Shown here one piece after another: positions 30,378-39,988 of a stretch of DNA of 64,000 bases. The notes beneath the pieces were generated by a model. That model did no database searches. It was given only the letters and a program-made list of their open reading frames with translations, and was not told the DNA's origin. Position 1 is the stretch's first letter. The number at the start of each line of letters is the position of its first letter. A program made the translations under genes and the position numbers. The DNA is from Jannaschia faecimaris (GTDB taxonomy: Bacteria > Pseudomonadota > Alphaproteobacteria > Rhodobacterales > Rhodobacteraceae), in NCBI RefSeq assembly GCF_900107415.1, contig NZ_FNPX01000017.1, positions 1 to 64,000 on the forward strand, in the 5' to 3' direction.

Positions 30378-32831
30378 TCACATCCTCAGGCGTGTTCCGT
30401 TGGGATCGTACATTGGCTTGAAGGACACCTCCGCCCCGATGCGCCGCCCCGCGACTTCGATCTCGTACTTGGAGGCCAGACTGTCGTTTATGCTCTCCCC
30501 ATCGCATGGCACGTATCCAAGCCCAATAGCCCCGCCAAGTGTATGGCCATAGGCCCCTGATGTAATCTGTCCGACAATATGACCGTCCCTCACGATTGGC
30601 TCGTTATGATATAACATCACGTTCGGATCGCTCAGCCTGAATTGTAGCATCCGGCGGGTCAGCCCCTCTTCCCGCTTGCGCAGAACAGCGTCTTTGCCGA
30701 TGAAATCCGATGACTTCCCGGTTTTGACCGCAAAACCCAATCCCGCCTCAACCACGTGGTCTTCGGGGGTGATGTCGTAGCCCATATGGCGAAAGGCCCG
30801 CTCAATTCGGCAACTGTCCATGGCGTGCAGGCCGACGGGACGGGCAACCGTCCCGGCCTCTGTCAGTGTCTCCAGAACATGCGCGGCCATGTCAGCGGGG
30901 ATGTATATCTCCCACCCCAACTCACCCACGTAGGAGACACGGTGCGCGCGGGCGATTCCCATCCCGATGTCGATCTCCTGCGCGTCACCGAAGGGGAAAG
31001 CCTCGTTCGATAAGTCGGCGGGGCTGATCGCGCCCAGCACCTCGCGCGATCGCGGCCCCATCACGGCCAGCACCGCCTCACCCGCCGTCACATCGGTCAG
31101 GAAAACCGGGTCCGCCGGGTCAACGTACCTGCGCAACCGGGCCATGTCCTTCACCCGCGTCGCCGCCGGCGTTACCATCAGATAACTGTCCTCCGTCAGG
31201 CGCGTGACGGTCACATCCGCCTCGACCCCGCCGCGGGAATTTAGCATCTGGGTATAGACGATCCGGCCCGGCTCCACCGACATATCACCGCCGCAGACGC
31301 GGTTCAGAAAGGCCTCGGCGTGCCACCCGTCGATCTTGATCTTGCCGAAGGAAGACATGTCGTAGAAACCGCAGCCTTCGCGGATATGCGCATGTTCGCG
31401 GGCGGCGTTCGCAAACCAGTTCTGCTTTCCCCATGCGTAGTCGTACTCGCGCGCCTGACCGGGCTCGGCGAACCAATTGGCCCGCTCCCAGCCCGCCAAT
31501 TCGCCGAAGACCGCGCCCAATTCATTCAGGTGTGCATGAAACGGCGAGCGCCGGATTCCACGCGCCGTTTCCTTCTGCCGAAAAGGCCAGTGGTCGGCAT
31601 AGAGCAGGCCCAGGCTTTCCGTCGCACGCATGCGCAGGTACCGGCGGTTGCGCTGAAACGTCTGGTTCCGGGCAATGTCCACGTCAACAAGGTCGAACGG
31701 CATCTCTCTGTCTTCCATCCACTGTGCCAGCGCCATGCCCGCGCCCCCGGCGGACTGGATCCCGATGGAGTTGAAACCGGCCGCAACCCAGAGGTTCGGC
31801 ACTTCGGGCGACGGCCCCAAGTGATAGGCGTCGTCGGGCGTAAAGCTTTCGGGGCCGTTGAAGAACGTGTGAATCCCCGCATTTTCCAGCATCGGCACCC
31901 GCGCGACCGCTTTTTCAAGTATTGGCTCGAAATGGTCGAAATCCGGCGGTAGCTCGTCAAATTCAAAGCTGCTTGGGATGCCGTCCATACCCCACGGCTT
32001 GGCAACCGGCTCAAAGGCCCCAAGCAGAATCTTGCCCGCATCCTCCTTGAAATACGCGCACTCGTCGGGCACCCGCAGGACCGGCAGGCGAGCCAGGCCG
32101 GGGATGTTTTCGGTCACGATATAGAAGTGTTCGCACGCGTGGAGCGGCACGCTCACACCTGCCATTTGCCCGACCTCATGGCCCCACATGCCGCCGCAGT
32201 TGACAACATGATCACAGACGATGGTGCCCTGCTCGCCCCCGGCCTCCCACCCGACGGATCGCACTGTGCGATGGTCGGCCTGCATCCCGGTGACCCGCAC
32301 GTCTTCCAAAATGCGCACGCCGTTTTGTCGCGCCCCTTTGGCCAGAGCGAGCGCGATGTTCGACGGGTCGCCCTGTCCATCGCCGGGAAGCCATACGCCC
32401 CCCGTCACACCGTGGAGGTTGATATGGGGATACTTCCCGCCCACCCCATCGGGGGTCAGCTCCGACACCTCTACGCCGAAGGCCCGCGCCATCGAAGCCG
32501 TGCGCCGCAGCTCCTCCAGCCGCGCTTCGGTCAAGGCCACGGTCACGGAGCCGCATTGGCGCAACCCGGTCGCCACGCCGGTCTCTGCCTCCAGCCGGGC
32601 ATAAAGGTCAGCCGAATATTTGGCGAGCCGCGTGGCGGATTGTGACGCGCGCAATTGCGCGATCAACCCCGCGGCGTGCCAAGTCGTCCCGGAGGTGAGC
32701 TTCTTGCGCTCCAGCAGGACGATGTCACGCCAGCCCAGCTTGGCCAGGTGATAGGCAACCGAACAACCGATCACTCCGCCGCCGACAATTACAACGCGTG
32801 CCCTTTCAGGGACTTGAGGGGCGATATTCAT
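30378..32831 (-). CDS. Dimethylglycine/sarcosine dehydrogenase-type FAD-GcvT fusion, A
   Basis: An 817-aa two-domain enzyme. The FAD domain starts with VVIVGGGVIGCSVAYHLAKL and has SGTTWHAAGLIAQL, where the His is the usual covalent FAD site of this family; VAAGFNSIGIQSAGGAGMAL is the closing FAD motif. The C-terminal 400 residues are a GcvT-type folate-binding domain (YLMVTPAATRVKDMARLRRY, GYDITPEDHVVEAGLGFAVK). It oxidatively demethylates an N-methyl amine such as dimethylglycine and passes the C1 unit to tetrahydrofolate. The exact substrate cannot be read from sequence. Its start overlaps the stop of the upstream paralog by 4 bp. Confidence 0.87.
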   Translation of the reverse strand: MNIAPQVPERARVVIVGGGVIGCSVAYHLAKLGWRDIVLLERKKLTSGTTWHAAGLIAQLRASQSATRLAKYSADLYARLEAETGVATGLRQCGSVTVALTEARLEELRRTASMARAFGVEVSELTPDGVGGKYPHINLHGVTGGVWLPGDGQGDPSNIALALAKGARQNGVRILEDVRVTGMQADHRTVRSVGWEAGGEQGTIVCDHVVNCGGMWGHEVGQMAGVSVPLHACEHFYIVTENIPGLARLPVLRVPDECAYFKEDAGKILLGAFEPVAKPWGMDGIPSSFEFDELPPDFDHFEPILEKAVARVPMLENAGIHTFFNGPESFTPDDAYHLGPSPEVPNLWVAAGFNSIGIQSAGGAGMALAQWMEDREMPFDLVDVDIARNQTFQRNRRYLRMRATESLGLLYADHWPFRQKETARGIRRSPFHAHLNELGAVFGELAGWERANWFAEPGQAREYDYAWGKQNWFANAAREHAHIREGCGFYDMSSFGKIKIDGWHAEAFLNRVCGGDMSVEPGRIVYTQMLNSRGGVEADVTVTRLTEDSYLMVTPAATRVKDMARLRRYVDPADPVFLTDVTAGEAVLAVMGPRSREVLGAISPADLSNEAFPFGDAQEIDIGMGIARAHRVSYVGELGWEIYIPADMAAHVLETLTEAGTVARPVGLHAMDSCRIERAFRHMGYDITPEDHVVEAGLGFAVKTGKSSDFIGKDAVLRKREEGLTRRMLQFRLSDPNVMLYHNEPIVRDGHIVGQITSGAYGHTLGGAIGLGYVPCDGESINDSLASKYEIEVAGRRIGAEVSFKPMYDPNGTRLRM

Positions 32832-35257
32832 GCGCGCATCCGTTTGTTTTGCGGGTCGTAGAGCACGCCTTCGGCGTGGACGGTCGCGCGGATAATGTGA
32901 CCGAAGGCCTCGACCTCCAGCGCCGTGGCAGTGCGCGTTTCCGCGCGCTTCAACATGGCCAGCGCGATGGGTTTGCCCGTGCGATGCCCGAACGCGGCGG
33001 AGGTGACTTCGCCGATTATCCTGCCGTCCGCACGCACGGGCGACATGGGCAATGGGTCATAGCCGATATCATCAAGGATCAGCATATGCAGGCAGCGATC
33101 CGGATCTTCTCCAAGGTTCTCCTTGCGGATGAAGCGGTCGGCCCCGACTTCCCGCAGAGTATAGCCGGGCGACAGGTCCGATCCCCAGGCGCGATACCCC
33201 TTTTCGAGGCGCATGGAGTTAAGCGCAAACATCCCAAAGGGTCGCGCGTCCGCGTCAGCAAGCGCGGCATAGATCGCCGGCATGTCGTCCCGCGCCCCGT
33301 GGATTTCCCAACCGAGTTCACCCGCGAAACTGACCCGCTTCAGGCGTACAGGGCAGTCGCAGACGGCGGTTTCCTGCACCGACAGCCAAGGCGCGCGCAG
33401 GTCATCAGCCGTCAGCGGCGTCAGGGTCTCTCGCGCCGTCGGGCCGGTGACCAGCAGGCAGGACATGTCGTCCGTCCGGTCCGTCAGGGTCAGCGCATCC
33501 GGCAGCATGTGGTACAACAGATCGCGATCATGGTCGCGCGCGACGGCGGCGGTGATCAGTGTAATGCGATCTGTATCCCATCGGCTGACGGACATCTCTG
33601 TGGCGAATTTCCCCGTCGGCCCCGCGAAATAGCACAGCGTCATTCGCCCGACCTTGGGCAGGTGCCCTGCGATCAGCCGCCCAAGCCATTCGCCCGCGCC
33701 CGGCCCTTCCAGGTCGAACCGGGCGAAACCGGACAGATCCAGAACACCGGTGCCGGTCTGCACCGCCGCCACTTCCTCGGCCACGCGCGCCTGCCACGGG
33801 CCGTCGCGCCGCCATGTCTGCGTCGCCTCGAACGATGTATCGTCACCGGCCCTGGCAAACCAGTTCGCCCGCTCCCAGCCGCCAAAGGGGGCCATTTGCG
33901 CGCCCTGCGCCTTCAACGCCGCATGGTTGGGCGATGTCAGCATGTCCGCACCGGCGGGCCAGCGCATATGCGGAAAATGCATCGCATATTCGTGGCCGTA
34001 GACTTCTTCGGCCTTGGCCTTGCAGTACATGGGGTCCGAGGCCCACGCCCCAAAGCGACGCGGGTCCACGTCGAAGCAATCCCAGTCGGGCGCGCCTTTG
34101 ACGATCCAATCGGCCAGCACCTTGCCCGCGCCGCCGGCCTGCGCAATGCCGAAGGTAAAGACATTGGCATCATAGGCATTCCTGACACCCGGCATCGGTC
34201 CGATCAGCGGCAGGCCGTCGGGGGTATATGGGATGGGGCCGTTGATGACGCTGCTAACCCCTGCGGTGGCCAATAGGGGAACCCGCTGCACCGCGTCGGC
34301 GATGTAGTCCTCGATCCGATCCAGATCCTCCTGCCAGAGTTGGAACGAGAAATCGTCGGGCATTTCGCCGCCGTTGTCCGGGCCTGTCCAGACGGCCTTG
34401 CAGGGGTTTTCATAAGGCCCAAGGTTCAGGCCCGTCTTTTCCTGTCGCAGGTAATAGCTGACGTCAGGGTCGCGGATCATCGGCAGCTTGCGACCGTGTT
34501 CCCTGGTCCATGCCTCGATTTCGGGGATCGGCTCGGTCAGAAGGAACTGGTGCGACATGACCGTCATGGGCAACGGGGGGCGGCCATACGGCGCAAACCA
34601 TTTGGCGACCCGCGCGGCATAATACCCGGCCGCATTTACCACCTTTTCGCAGGCCACGTCGTCCATTTCGGTGTGCACGATCCAGCCGTCACCGTCCCGC
34701 GTGACACCCGTGGCCGGGCAGTGACGAACAATTCTGGCCCCCAGATCGCGGGCTCCTTTGGCCAGCGCCTGCGTCAGCTGCGCGGGGTCGATGTCGCCAT
34801 CCTCCGGGTCCCAGAGACCGCCCTCCAAGTCATGCACCTCACCTATGGGATAGCGGGCCTTCATCTCGGCGGTGTCACACATCGTCATCTTCAGACCTTG
34901 GATTTCACCCATGGCACGAACGTGGCCGAACTCTTCCATCCGCGTCGGGCCGTGGGCCAGGCGCAGCGCGCCGGTCACATGGTAGTTCATCGGATAGTCA
35001 ACCGCTTCGGCCAGACCGCGGTACAGCGCCATGGAGTAGCGCTGGATGTTCATAATCGTCCAAGACGCGGCAAAGTTCGGGCAATTGCCCGCCGCGTGCC
35101 AGGTCGATCCGGCGGTCAGCTCGCTCCGCTCCAGCAGAAGGCAATCCGACCAGCCCAGTCTCGCAAGATGATAGAGTGAGGAAACGCCAACCACCCCCCC
35201 ACCGATGATGACGACTTTGGCCTGTTCGGGCAGGCGACCCTTGTCACTTGTGTTCAT
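32828..35257 (-). CDS. Dimethylglycine/sarcosine dehydrogenase-type FAD-GcvT fusion, B
   Basis: An 809-aa paralog with the same layout: VVIIGGGVVGVSSLYHLARL, AGSTWHAAGNCPNFAASW (His for FAD attachment), FGIAQAGGAGKVLADWIVKG, then a GcvT-type C-terminal half (GWERANWFARAG, FAGELGWEIHGARDDMPAIY, RLEKGYRAWGSDLSPGYT). It is clearly diverged from its neighbour, so the two probably handle different N-methylated substrates (for example dimethylglycine and sarcosine). It is the first gene of a two-gene operon with a 4-bp overlap. No glycine-betaine transporter or GcvH/P gene is adjacent. Confidence 0.87.
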   Translation of the reverse strand: MNTSDKGRLPEQAKVVIIGGGVVGVSSLYHLARLGWSDCLLLERSELTAGSTWHAAGNCPNFAASWTIMNIQRYSMALYRGLAEAVDYPMNYHVTGALRLAHGPTRMEEFGHVRAMGEIQGLKMTMCDTAEMKARYPIGEVHDLEGGLWDPEDGDIDPAQLTQALAKGARDLGARIVRHCPATGVTRDGDGWIVHTEMDDVACEKVVNAAGYYAARVAKWFAPYGRPPLPMTVMSHQFLLTEPIPEIEAWTREHGRKLPMIRDPDVSYYLRQEKTGLNLGPYENPCKAVWTGPDNGGEMPDDFSFQLWQEDLDRIEDYIADAVQRVPLLATAGVSSVINGPIPYTPDGLPLIGPMPGVRNAYDANVFTFGIAQAGGAGKVLADWIVKGAPDWDCFDVDPRRFGAWASDPMYCKAKAEEVYGHEYAMHFPHMRWPAGADMLTSPNHAALKAQGAQMAPFGGWERANWFARAGDDTSFEATQTWRRDGPWQARVAEEVAAVQTGTGVLDLSGFARFDLEGPGAGEWLGRLIAGHLPKVGRMTLCYFAGPTGKFATEMSVSRWDTDRITLITAAVARDHDRDLLYHMLPDALTLTDRTDDMSCLLVTGPTARETLTPLTADDLRAPWLSVQETAVCDCPVRLKRVSFAGELGWEIHGARDDMPAIYAALADADARPFGMFALNSMRLEKGYRAWGSDLSPGYTLREVGADRFIRKENLGEDPDRCLHMLILDDIGYDPLPMSPVRADGRIIGEVTSAAFGHRTGKPIALAMLKRAETRTATALEVEAFGHIIRATVHAEGVLYDPQNKRMRA

Positions 35258-35576
35258 GCGGATGCTCGCAGCGGAGGCGCGTAGCGCGGTGCGGAGGCGG
35301 GGTGCGCGGACGCGCGCCCCGAACGGACGTCAGGCCGCGGTCCGGTCCGGCGGCGCGTCCATGACATCCATCATCGTCACGGCGACGGCCACGCCCTGAA
35401 GCGCCCCGTGGGGGAAGATGAAATGCGGAGTGAGTCGCGGCACGATCATGCAACAGCCTTGTCCACTGACCGCGTTTCGGTCAAGCCCTGCGACATTCCC
35501 GCCATATCAGCGCGCCCGCCGCACGGCGCGCGTTGGAACGGCATCGCATCTGCGCTAGGAGCACTCCAGACCGGAG
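35258..35576. other. 319-bp intergenic region
   Basis: It separates the two divergent units (dehydrogenase pair and aroQ). I see no tRNA or strong terminator. It should contain both promoters, though none matches consensus clearly. One 39-codon minus-strand frame (35330-35449) is noted separately. Confidence 0.5.
35330..35449 (-). CDS. Possible 39-residue open reading frame
   Basis: An ATG-started minus-strand frame encodes MIVPRLTPHFIFPHGALQGV followed by AVAVTMMDVMDAPPDRTAA. It lies upstream of the dehydrogenase pair on the same strand, 72 bp before it. There is no clear ribosome site and no known family. It could be a leader peptide, a gene remnant or chance. Confidence 0.2.
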   Translation of the reverse strand: MIVPRLTPHFIFPHGALQGVAVAVTMMDVMDAPPDRTAA

Positions 35577-36017
35577 ATGCACATGACCAAGACCCTGATC
35601 CTGAATGGCCCGAACCTGAACCTTCTGGGCCAGCGTCAGCCCGAAATCTACGGAGCCGAGACGCTGGCGGACGTGGAAGCGGCCTGCGCCGCGCTGGCCA
35701 CCGACCTGGGGCTGGGCGCAGTCGCCTGCCTGCAATCAAACCACGAGGGCCAACTCGTCGACTGGATTCAGGAGGCTCGTGGCACCCGCGACGCCATCGT
35801 CATCAATCCCGGAGCCTATTCCCACACCTCTGTCGCGATCCTCGATGCGCTGAACGCGTTCGACGGCCTCGTGGTGGAGGTCCACATCTCCAATATCCAC
35901 AGGCGCGAGGCGTTCCGCCATCACTCCTACGTATCAGGCCGCGCGGACGCGGTGATCGCGGGACTGGGGACCGAGGGCTACATGGCCGCACTGCGTTACC
36001 TGGCGCGTCATGCCTGA
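35577..36017 (+). CDS. aroQ: 3-dehydroquinate dehydratase, type II
   Basis: A 146-aa type II dehydroquinase with all family blocks: [20 protein letters not shown] (lid Arg and catalytic Tyr), [34 protein letters not shown] (Asn and His) and [19 protein letters not shown]. It removes water from 3-dehydroquinate in the shikimate pathway, or runs in quinate breakdown. The Met at 35583 is an equally good start. The kinase gene downstream overlaps its 3' end by 8 bp. Confidence 0.96.
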   Translation: MHMTKTLILNGPNLNLLGQRQPEIYGAETLADVEAACAALATDLGLGAVACLQSNHEGQLVDWIQEARGTRDAIVINPGAYSHTSVAILDALNAFDGLVVEVHISNIHRREAFRHHSYVSGRADAVIAGLGTEGYMAALRYLARHA

Positions 36018-36627
36018 GGCGTTGACACTCAAGGCCCTCGTCGCCCGGTTGTCCGATCTGCCAGCGGGGCGTCGTCTGGTCGCGGTATCGGGGCCGCCCG
36101 CTTCGGGCAAGTCCACCATTACCGAAGACCTGGCTACGGCGCTGACGTCGAAGGGTCGGACGGCGCAGGTCGTTCCGATGGATGGCTTCCACCTCGATAA
36201 CGCCACGCTGGACAAGATGGGCTTGCGCGCGCGCAAGGGTGCGCCCGAGACCTTCGATGCCGCCGGATTGCTGGACTTGGTCAAGGCCGTCCGCGCGGGC
36301 GGGGCCGTGCCTTTCCCGACCTTCGATCGGAGCCTTGATGCAACCGTGCCGAACGGCGGCACCTTTGACGCCGACATCGCGGTCTTCGAGGGTAATTACC
36401 TGCTTCTGGACGAAGAGCCTTGGCGCGCGCTTCATCCCCATTGGGATGCGAGCATCGCGCTTGATGTGCCCGAAGACGTACTGCGCGCCCGCCTCATCGA
36501 TCGTTGGGTCACCCACGGGATGACCACCGAGGACGGTCTGGCGCGGGCCGAAGCCAACGATCTGCCCAACGCCCGACGGGTGCTGCGCGGATCGATCGCC
36601 CCAGACTACGTGATCGTTAACCACTGA
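36010..36627 (+). CDS. Nucleoside/nucleotide kinase family protein
   Basis: A 205-aa P-loop kinase of the uridine kinase/pantothenate kinase-like group. Walker A is [15 protein letters not shown] near residue 30; [20 protein letters not shown] carries the substrate Asp; [18 protein letters not shown] is the Walker B-like block and [20 protein letters not shown] the lid. It resembles FrcK-like kinases linked to sugar transport in rhizobia. The true substrate (nucleoside, pantothenate-like or sugar) is not known. It overlaps aroQ by 8 bp. Confidence 0.82.
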   Translation: MPEALTLKALVARLSDLPAGRRLVAVSGPPASGKSTITEDLATALTSKGRTAQVVPMDGFHLDNATLDKMGLRARKGAPETFDAAGLLDLVKAVRAGGAVPFPTFDRSLDATVPNGGTFDADIAVFEGNYLLLDEEPWRALHPHWDASIALDVPEDVLRARLIDRWVTHGMTTEDGLARAEANDLPNARRVLRGSIAPDYVIVNH

Positions 36628-36690
36628 CAGACGCGCAAACCTCTCCCGGACCAGTTGACGTTTCGCGCCGCGCGCCGCACCTGTCCGCGT

Positions 36691-37734
36691 ATGAGCTTCA
36701 CCCTGACCGCCCTGCCCCGCGCCGCCGGCCTCGATTTCGATGACATCATCGACGTGCGCTCCCCGTCCGAATTCGCCGAGGATCACATCCCCGGCGCGAT
36801 CAACCTGCCCGCCCTGTCAGACGAGGAGCGGGCGCAGGTCGGCACGATCTATGTTCAGCAGGATCGGTTTCTGGCCCGCAAGATCGGCGCGGCAATGGTG
36901 TCGCGCAACGTCGCCGCACACCTGGATGGGCCGCTGACCGACCGGGACGGGTCATGGCGGCCGCTGGTCTATTGCTGGCGCGGCGGGCAGAGGTCGGGGT
37001 CGGTTGCGACCATATTCGAACAGATCGGCTGGCGCGTTGCAAAGCTGGAGGGTGGCTACAAGGCTTATCGCAGATTGGTCGCGGACCGTCTCTACGACCA
37101 GCCTCTGAAATTGCGCGTGATCCTGATCGACGGGGGCACCGGCACCGGCAAGACGCAGCTTCTGGATCACCTTGCCGCCAAGGGCGCACAGGTGATCGAC
37201 TTGGAGGGGCTGGCGAACCATCGCGGGTCGAACTTCGGTGGATGGCCGGACGGCCAACCCGCCCAGAAGATGTTCGAGAGCAGGCTGGCCCGCGCCCTGG
37301 CCAACATCGACCCGGCCCGCCCGGTGTTTGTCGAATCCGAAAGCAACGCCATCGGGCGAGTCCTGTTGCCGCCCTCCCTCTGGGCGGCCATGGGCACGGC
37401 GGAAGTCATCGGGCTGCGGGCCCCAATCCCGGCACGTGCGCGGTTCTTGACGACGACGTATCCTGACCTGACCGCAGATGCCGATCTGCTGCGCGACCGC
37501 ATCGAAAAGCTACGCAATTATCAGCCCGGTCAGCGCATCACCGATTGGCACGTGCTGGCCGAAACGGGCGATTATACCGCGTTGGCCGAAGGCCTGATCG
37601 AGCACCATTATGACCCACGCTATCGCCGCCCGGACGGGTCGAACCGCATCGACATCGGCGTGGTCGAAATGACATCGGTCGATGACGCGGCGCTGGACCG
37701 TGCCGCGGACAAGGTAATCGCGCTGGCCGGTTAG
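36691..37734 (+). CDS. mnmH: tRNA 2-selenouridine synthase
   Basis: A 347-aa enzyme. The rhodanese domain (about 10-125) has DIIDVRSPSEFAEDHIPGAI and the catalytic Cys95 in VYCWRGGQRSGS. A P-loop domain follows (GGTGTGKTQ at 148-156, then LEGLANHRGSNFGG). It replaces 2-thiouridine sulfur by selenium in the wobble base of certain tRNAs, using selenophosphate. It is convergent with the selD fusion; their stops overlap (37731-37734). The two therefore supply donor and acceptor steps side by side. A 12-codon upstream extension lacks family similarity. Confidence 0.95.
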   Translation: MSFTLTALPRAAGLDFDDIIDVRSPSEFAEDHIPGAINLPALSDEERAQVGTIYVQQDRFLARKIGAAMVSRNVAAHLDGPLTDRDGSWRPLVYCWRGGQRSGSVATIFEQIGWRVAKLEGGYKAYRRLVADRLYDQPLKLRVILIDGGTGTGKTQLLDHLAAKGAQVIDLEGLANHRGSNFGGWPDGQPAQKMFESRLARALANIDPARPVFVESESNAIGRVLLPPSLWAAMGTAEVIGLRAPIPARARFLTTTYPDLTADADLLRDRIEKLRNYQPGQRITDWHVLAETGDYTALAEGLIEHHYDPRYRRPDGSNRIDIGVVEMTSVDDAALDRAADKVIALAG

Positions 37735-39893
37735 ACGCAGGCGATTGCGGGCATGCCGGCTGTGAATGTGCCGATCCGTGCGGCCTCGTGCCCCGCATCC
37801 CGCAGACGCGCCAGCAGCGCCTTCGCCTGATCCGCCGGCACCGCCGCCAGCATACCACCCGCCGTCTGCGGGTCGTGCAGGAGTGCCAACTTCGCCCCTG
37901 ACCCGCCGGTCACCGGCGCGCCGCGCACATTCGCCGCGTGCAGCGAGGAGAAATGGCCCGCGTCAGACAATTCCACCGCTCCGTCATAGACCGGGACCGC
38001 GTCCAGTGTGACCTCGGCCGCCACGCCGCTGGCCCGGCAGATCGCCATCAGGTGCCCGGCAAGGCCGAAGCCCGTGACGTCGGTCATCGCATGCGCCCCG
38101 GACAGGATCGCGGCGGCGTCCCCCTGTGGAGCGGCCATCCGTTCCAGCATCGCCAATACGTCCCCCCCTCGCGCCGCCCCGGCCATTTCGGCGGCCAATA
38201 CGACGCCGGTGCCGATCGGCCGGGTCAGCAGGAGAGCATCGCCCGGCTTCGCACCGTCATGCCCGATCGGCGCATCACACAGGCCGGTGACGGTAAAGCC
38301 AATCACTGCCTCGGCCCCCATGGTCGAATGGCCGCCAACCAAATCTGCCCCGGCGGCGGTGAACACGTCCGACGCGGCGCGCAGCACCTCCTCCAGCGTG
38401 CGCGCCTGCAGGGTTTCCGAAAGACGCGGCAGGGTGATCTGCGCCAGCGCGGCCTGCGGCTTTGCCCCCATCGACCACACGTCGCCCAACGCATGCACGG
38501 CGGCGATCCGCGTCATCAGCGCCGGATCGTTGGTAAAGGCGCGCAAATGGTCGGTGGTAATGACCTGTCGTTCGTCCCCATGGGCCAGCACGGCGGCATC
38601 GTCACCCGGCCGTGACAGAACGTCGGCACGCACCGATGGGGCAACGGCGGTCAGCGCCTGAGCCAAGGCATCGCCCGCAATTTTGGAGCCGCACCCGGCG
38701 CAAAGCATCTTGGCCGCGTCGCCCCCCATGGCCCGCACGTTGGGAACCGCAGGCGCGGACATCACCGGCAGCTTTTTCAGCTTGTCCATGAAGGTCCGGT
38801 CGATATGGTCCTTCCACCGCCACAGCAGCGACCCCGAGAAAGTCAGCCCGCCCTTCTCTGCCAGCGCCGATTTCCCGCCCATCGATATCAGCTTGAGATA
38901 GGTCGACTGCGGAACGAAGGACTTCATCCGCCCACCCGAAAGCGCCGCCCGCAGGTTGTCGTGCAGGATTGGGGCCTGCCGCACGGCAAAAACGCCCGCC
39001 TTGGGGCGCGGCGCGTGGGTCAGATGCGCGCAGTCGCCCGCGGCGAACAGATCGCCCCGCCCTTCCACGGCGAGGGTCCGCCCGACGCAGATAAACCCAT
39101 CCTCCAGTGGCAGGCCGGTCCCGGCAATCCAGCCATGGGGCCGCGCCCCGGCGGCGGCGGTCACAAAGGCCGCCGGGATGGTCGCGCCCCCATCCAGAGC
39201 GACGTGATCTTCGGCGATCCGGTCAACGCGCGCGCCGGTGCAAGGCGAAACGCCCAGCCCCTTCATCGCCGCCAACAGCACCCTGCGCGCCTTGTCTCCT
39301 GTGCCAGTCAGATGCTCCGCCGCCTCGATCACGGTCACTTGCGGGACCTTGCCAGCCGACTTCATCGCGTGAGCCATGGCCAGCGACAGTTCCACCCCGG
39401 CGACACCGCCGCCGATGACGGCGACCTGCGGCGGCTTCGTTCCGGCCGTCACCTCGGCCAGGAAGGCGCGCCAGCGCGCCGCGAACCGACCCAGCGGTTT
39501 GGCCCCGGTGCCATGGTCGGTAAAGCCCTTAATCTCGGGCATTTCCGCCGTGATGCCCACATCAATCGAAGCCACGTCATACTCCAACGCCCCCCACCCG
39601 GCGATAGAGATGCGCCGGGCGTCGGCGTCGATGTGGTCCACCGCCCCGTCAATCAGCCGGGCGTTCGCGAACCGCGCCAATCGCACCAGATCGATATCCA
39701 GATCGTCCCGCGAATAATGCCCTGCGACATGACCCGGCAACATGCCCGTGTAGGGCGCGGTCGGCCCCGGATTGATCACGGTCAGCCGCGCGCCGGGCAA
39801 CGGATTCATCCCCCAGCGACGCATCACCAGCGCATGTGCATGACCGCCGCCGATCAGCACGAGGTCACGGGTCAGGGGAAGATCGGTTTGCAT
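37731..39893 (-). CDS. selD: Selenophosphate synthase fused to an NADH-dehydrogenase-like domain
   Basis: A 720-aa fusion. Residues about 1-370 are an NDH-2-like FAD/NAD(P) oxidoreductase (LVLIGGGHAHALVMRRWGMN, AVIGGGVAGVELSLAMAHAM, DLFAAGDCAHLTHAPRPKAG). Residues about 395-720 are SelD (MLCAGCGSKIAGDALAQALT with Cys rather than Sec in the active site, SRPGDDAAVLAHGDERQVIT, VGGHSTMGAEAVIGFTVTG, TDVTGFGLAGHL). It makes selenophosphate from selenide and ATP. The fused flavoprotein may handle selenium reduction, which is not proven. A GTG 45 bp upstream is an alternative start. Confidence 0.93.
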   Translation of the reverse strand: MQTDLPLTRDLVLIGGGHAHALVMRRWGMNPLPGARLTVINPGPTAPYTGMLPGHVAGHYSRDDLDIDLVRLARFANARLIDGAVDHIDADARRISIAGWGALEYDVASIDVGITAEMPEIKGFTDHGTGAKPLGRFAARWRAFLAEVTAGTKPPQVAVIGGGVAGVELSLAMAHAMKSAGKVPQVTVIEAAEHLTGTGDKARRVLLAAMKGLGVSPCTGARVDRIAEDHVALDGGATIPAAFVTAAAGARPHGWIAGTGLPLEDGFICVGRTLAVEGRGDLFAAGDCAHLTHAPRPKAGVFAVRQAPILHDNLRAALSGGRMKSFVPQSTYLKLISMGGKSALAEKGGLTFSGSLLWRWKDHIDRTFMDKLKKLPVMSAPAVPNVRAMGGDAAKMLCAGCGSKIAGDALAQALTAVAPSVRADVLSRPGDDAAVLAHGDERQVITTDHLRAFTNDPALMTRIAAVHALGDVWSMGAKPQAALAQITLPRLSETLQARTLEEVLRAASDVFTAAGADLVGGHSTMGAEAVIGFTVTGLCDAPIGHDGAKPGDALLLTRPIGTGVVLAAEMAGAARGGDVLAMLERMAAPQGDAAAILSGAHAMTDVTGFGLAGHLMAICRASGVAAEVTLDAVPVYDGAVELSDAGHFSSLHAANVRGAPVTGGSGAKLALLHDPQTAGGMLAAVPADQAKALLARLRDAGHEAARIGTFTAGMPAIACV

Positions 39894-39988
39894 GGGCGGC
39901 GTCCTCGGATGTCTTTGCCAAGGGCATGACCGTTCCACGAGGGGCCGTCAAACCAGTGCCGGTCGCGTTCGCGTGTTCCGGCCTGCGG

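Noticed and set aside
32798-34276. A 492-codon plus-strand frame opposite dehydrogenase B
   Set aside because: It is the complement of a well-supported FAD/GcvT gene and has no motifs or ribosome site.
38805-39929. A 374-codon plus-strand frame opposite selD
   Set aside because: It is antisense to the strongly supported SelD fusion and shows biased, featureless composition.
39894-39938. Longer selD beginning at a GTG
   Set aside because: The extra 15 residues are not similar to the family, and the ATG at 39893 starts right at the oxidoreductase domain.
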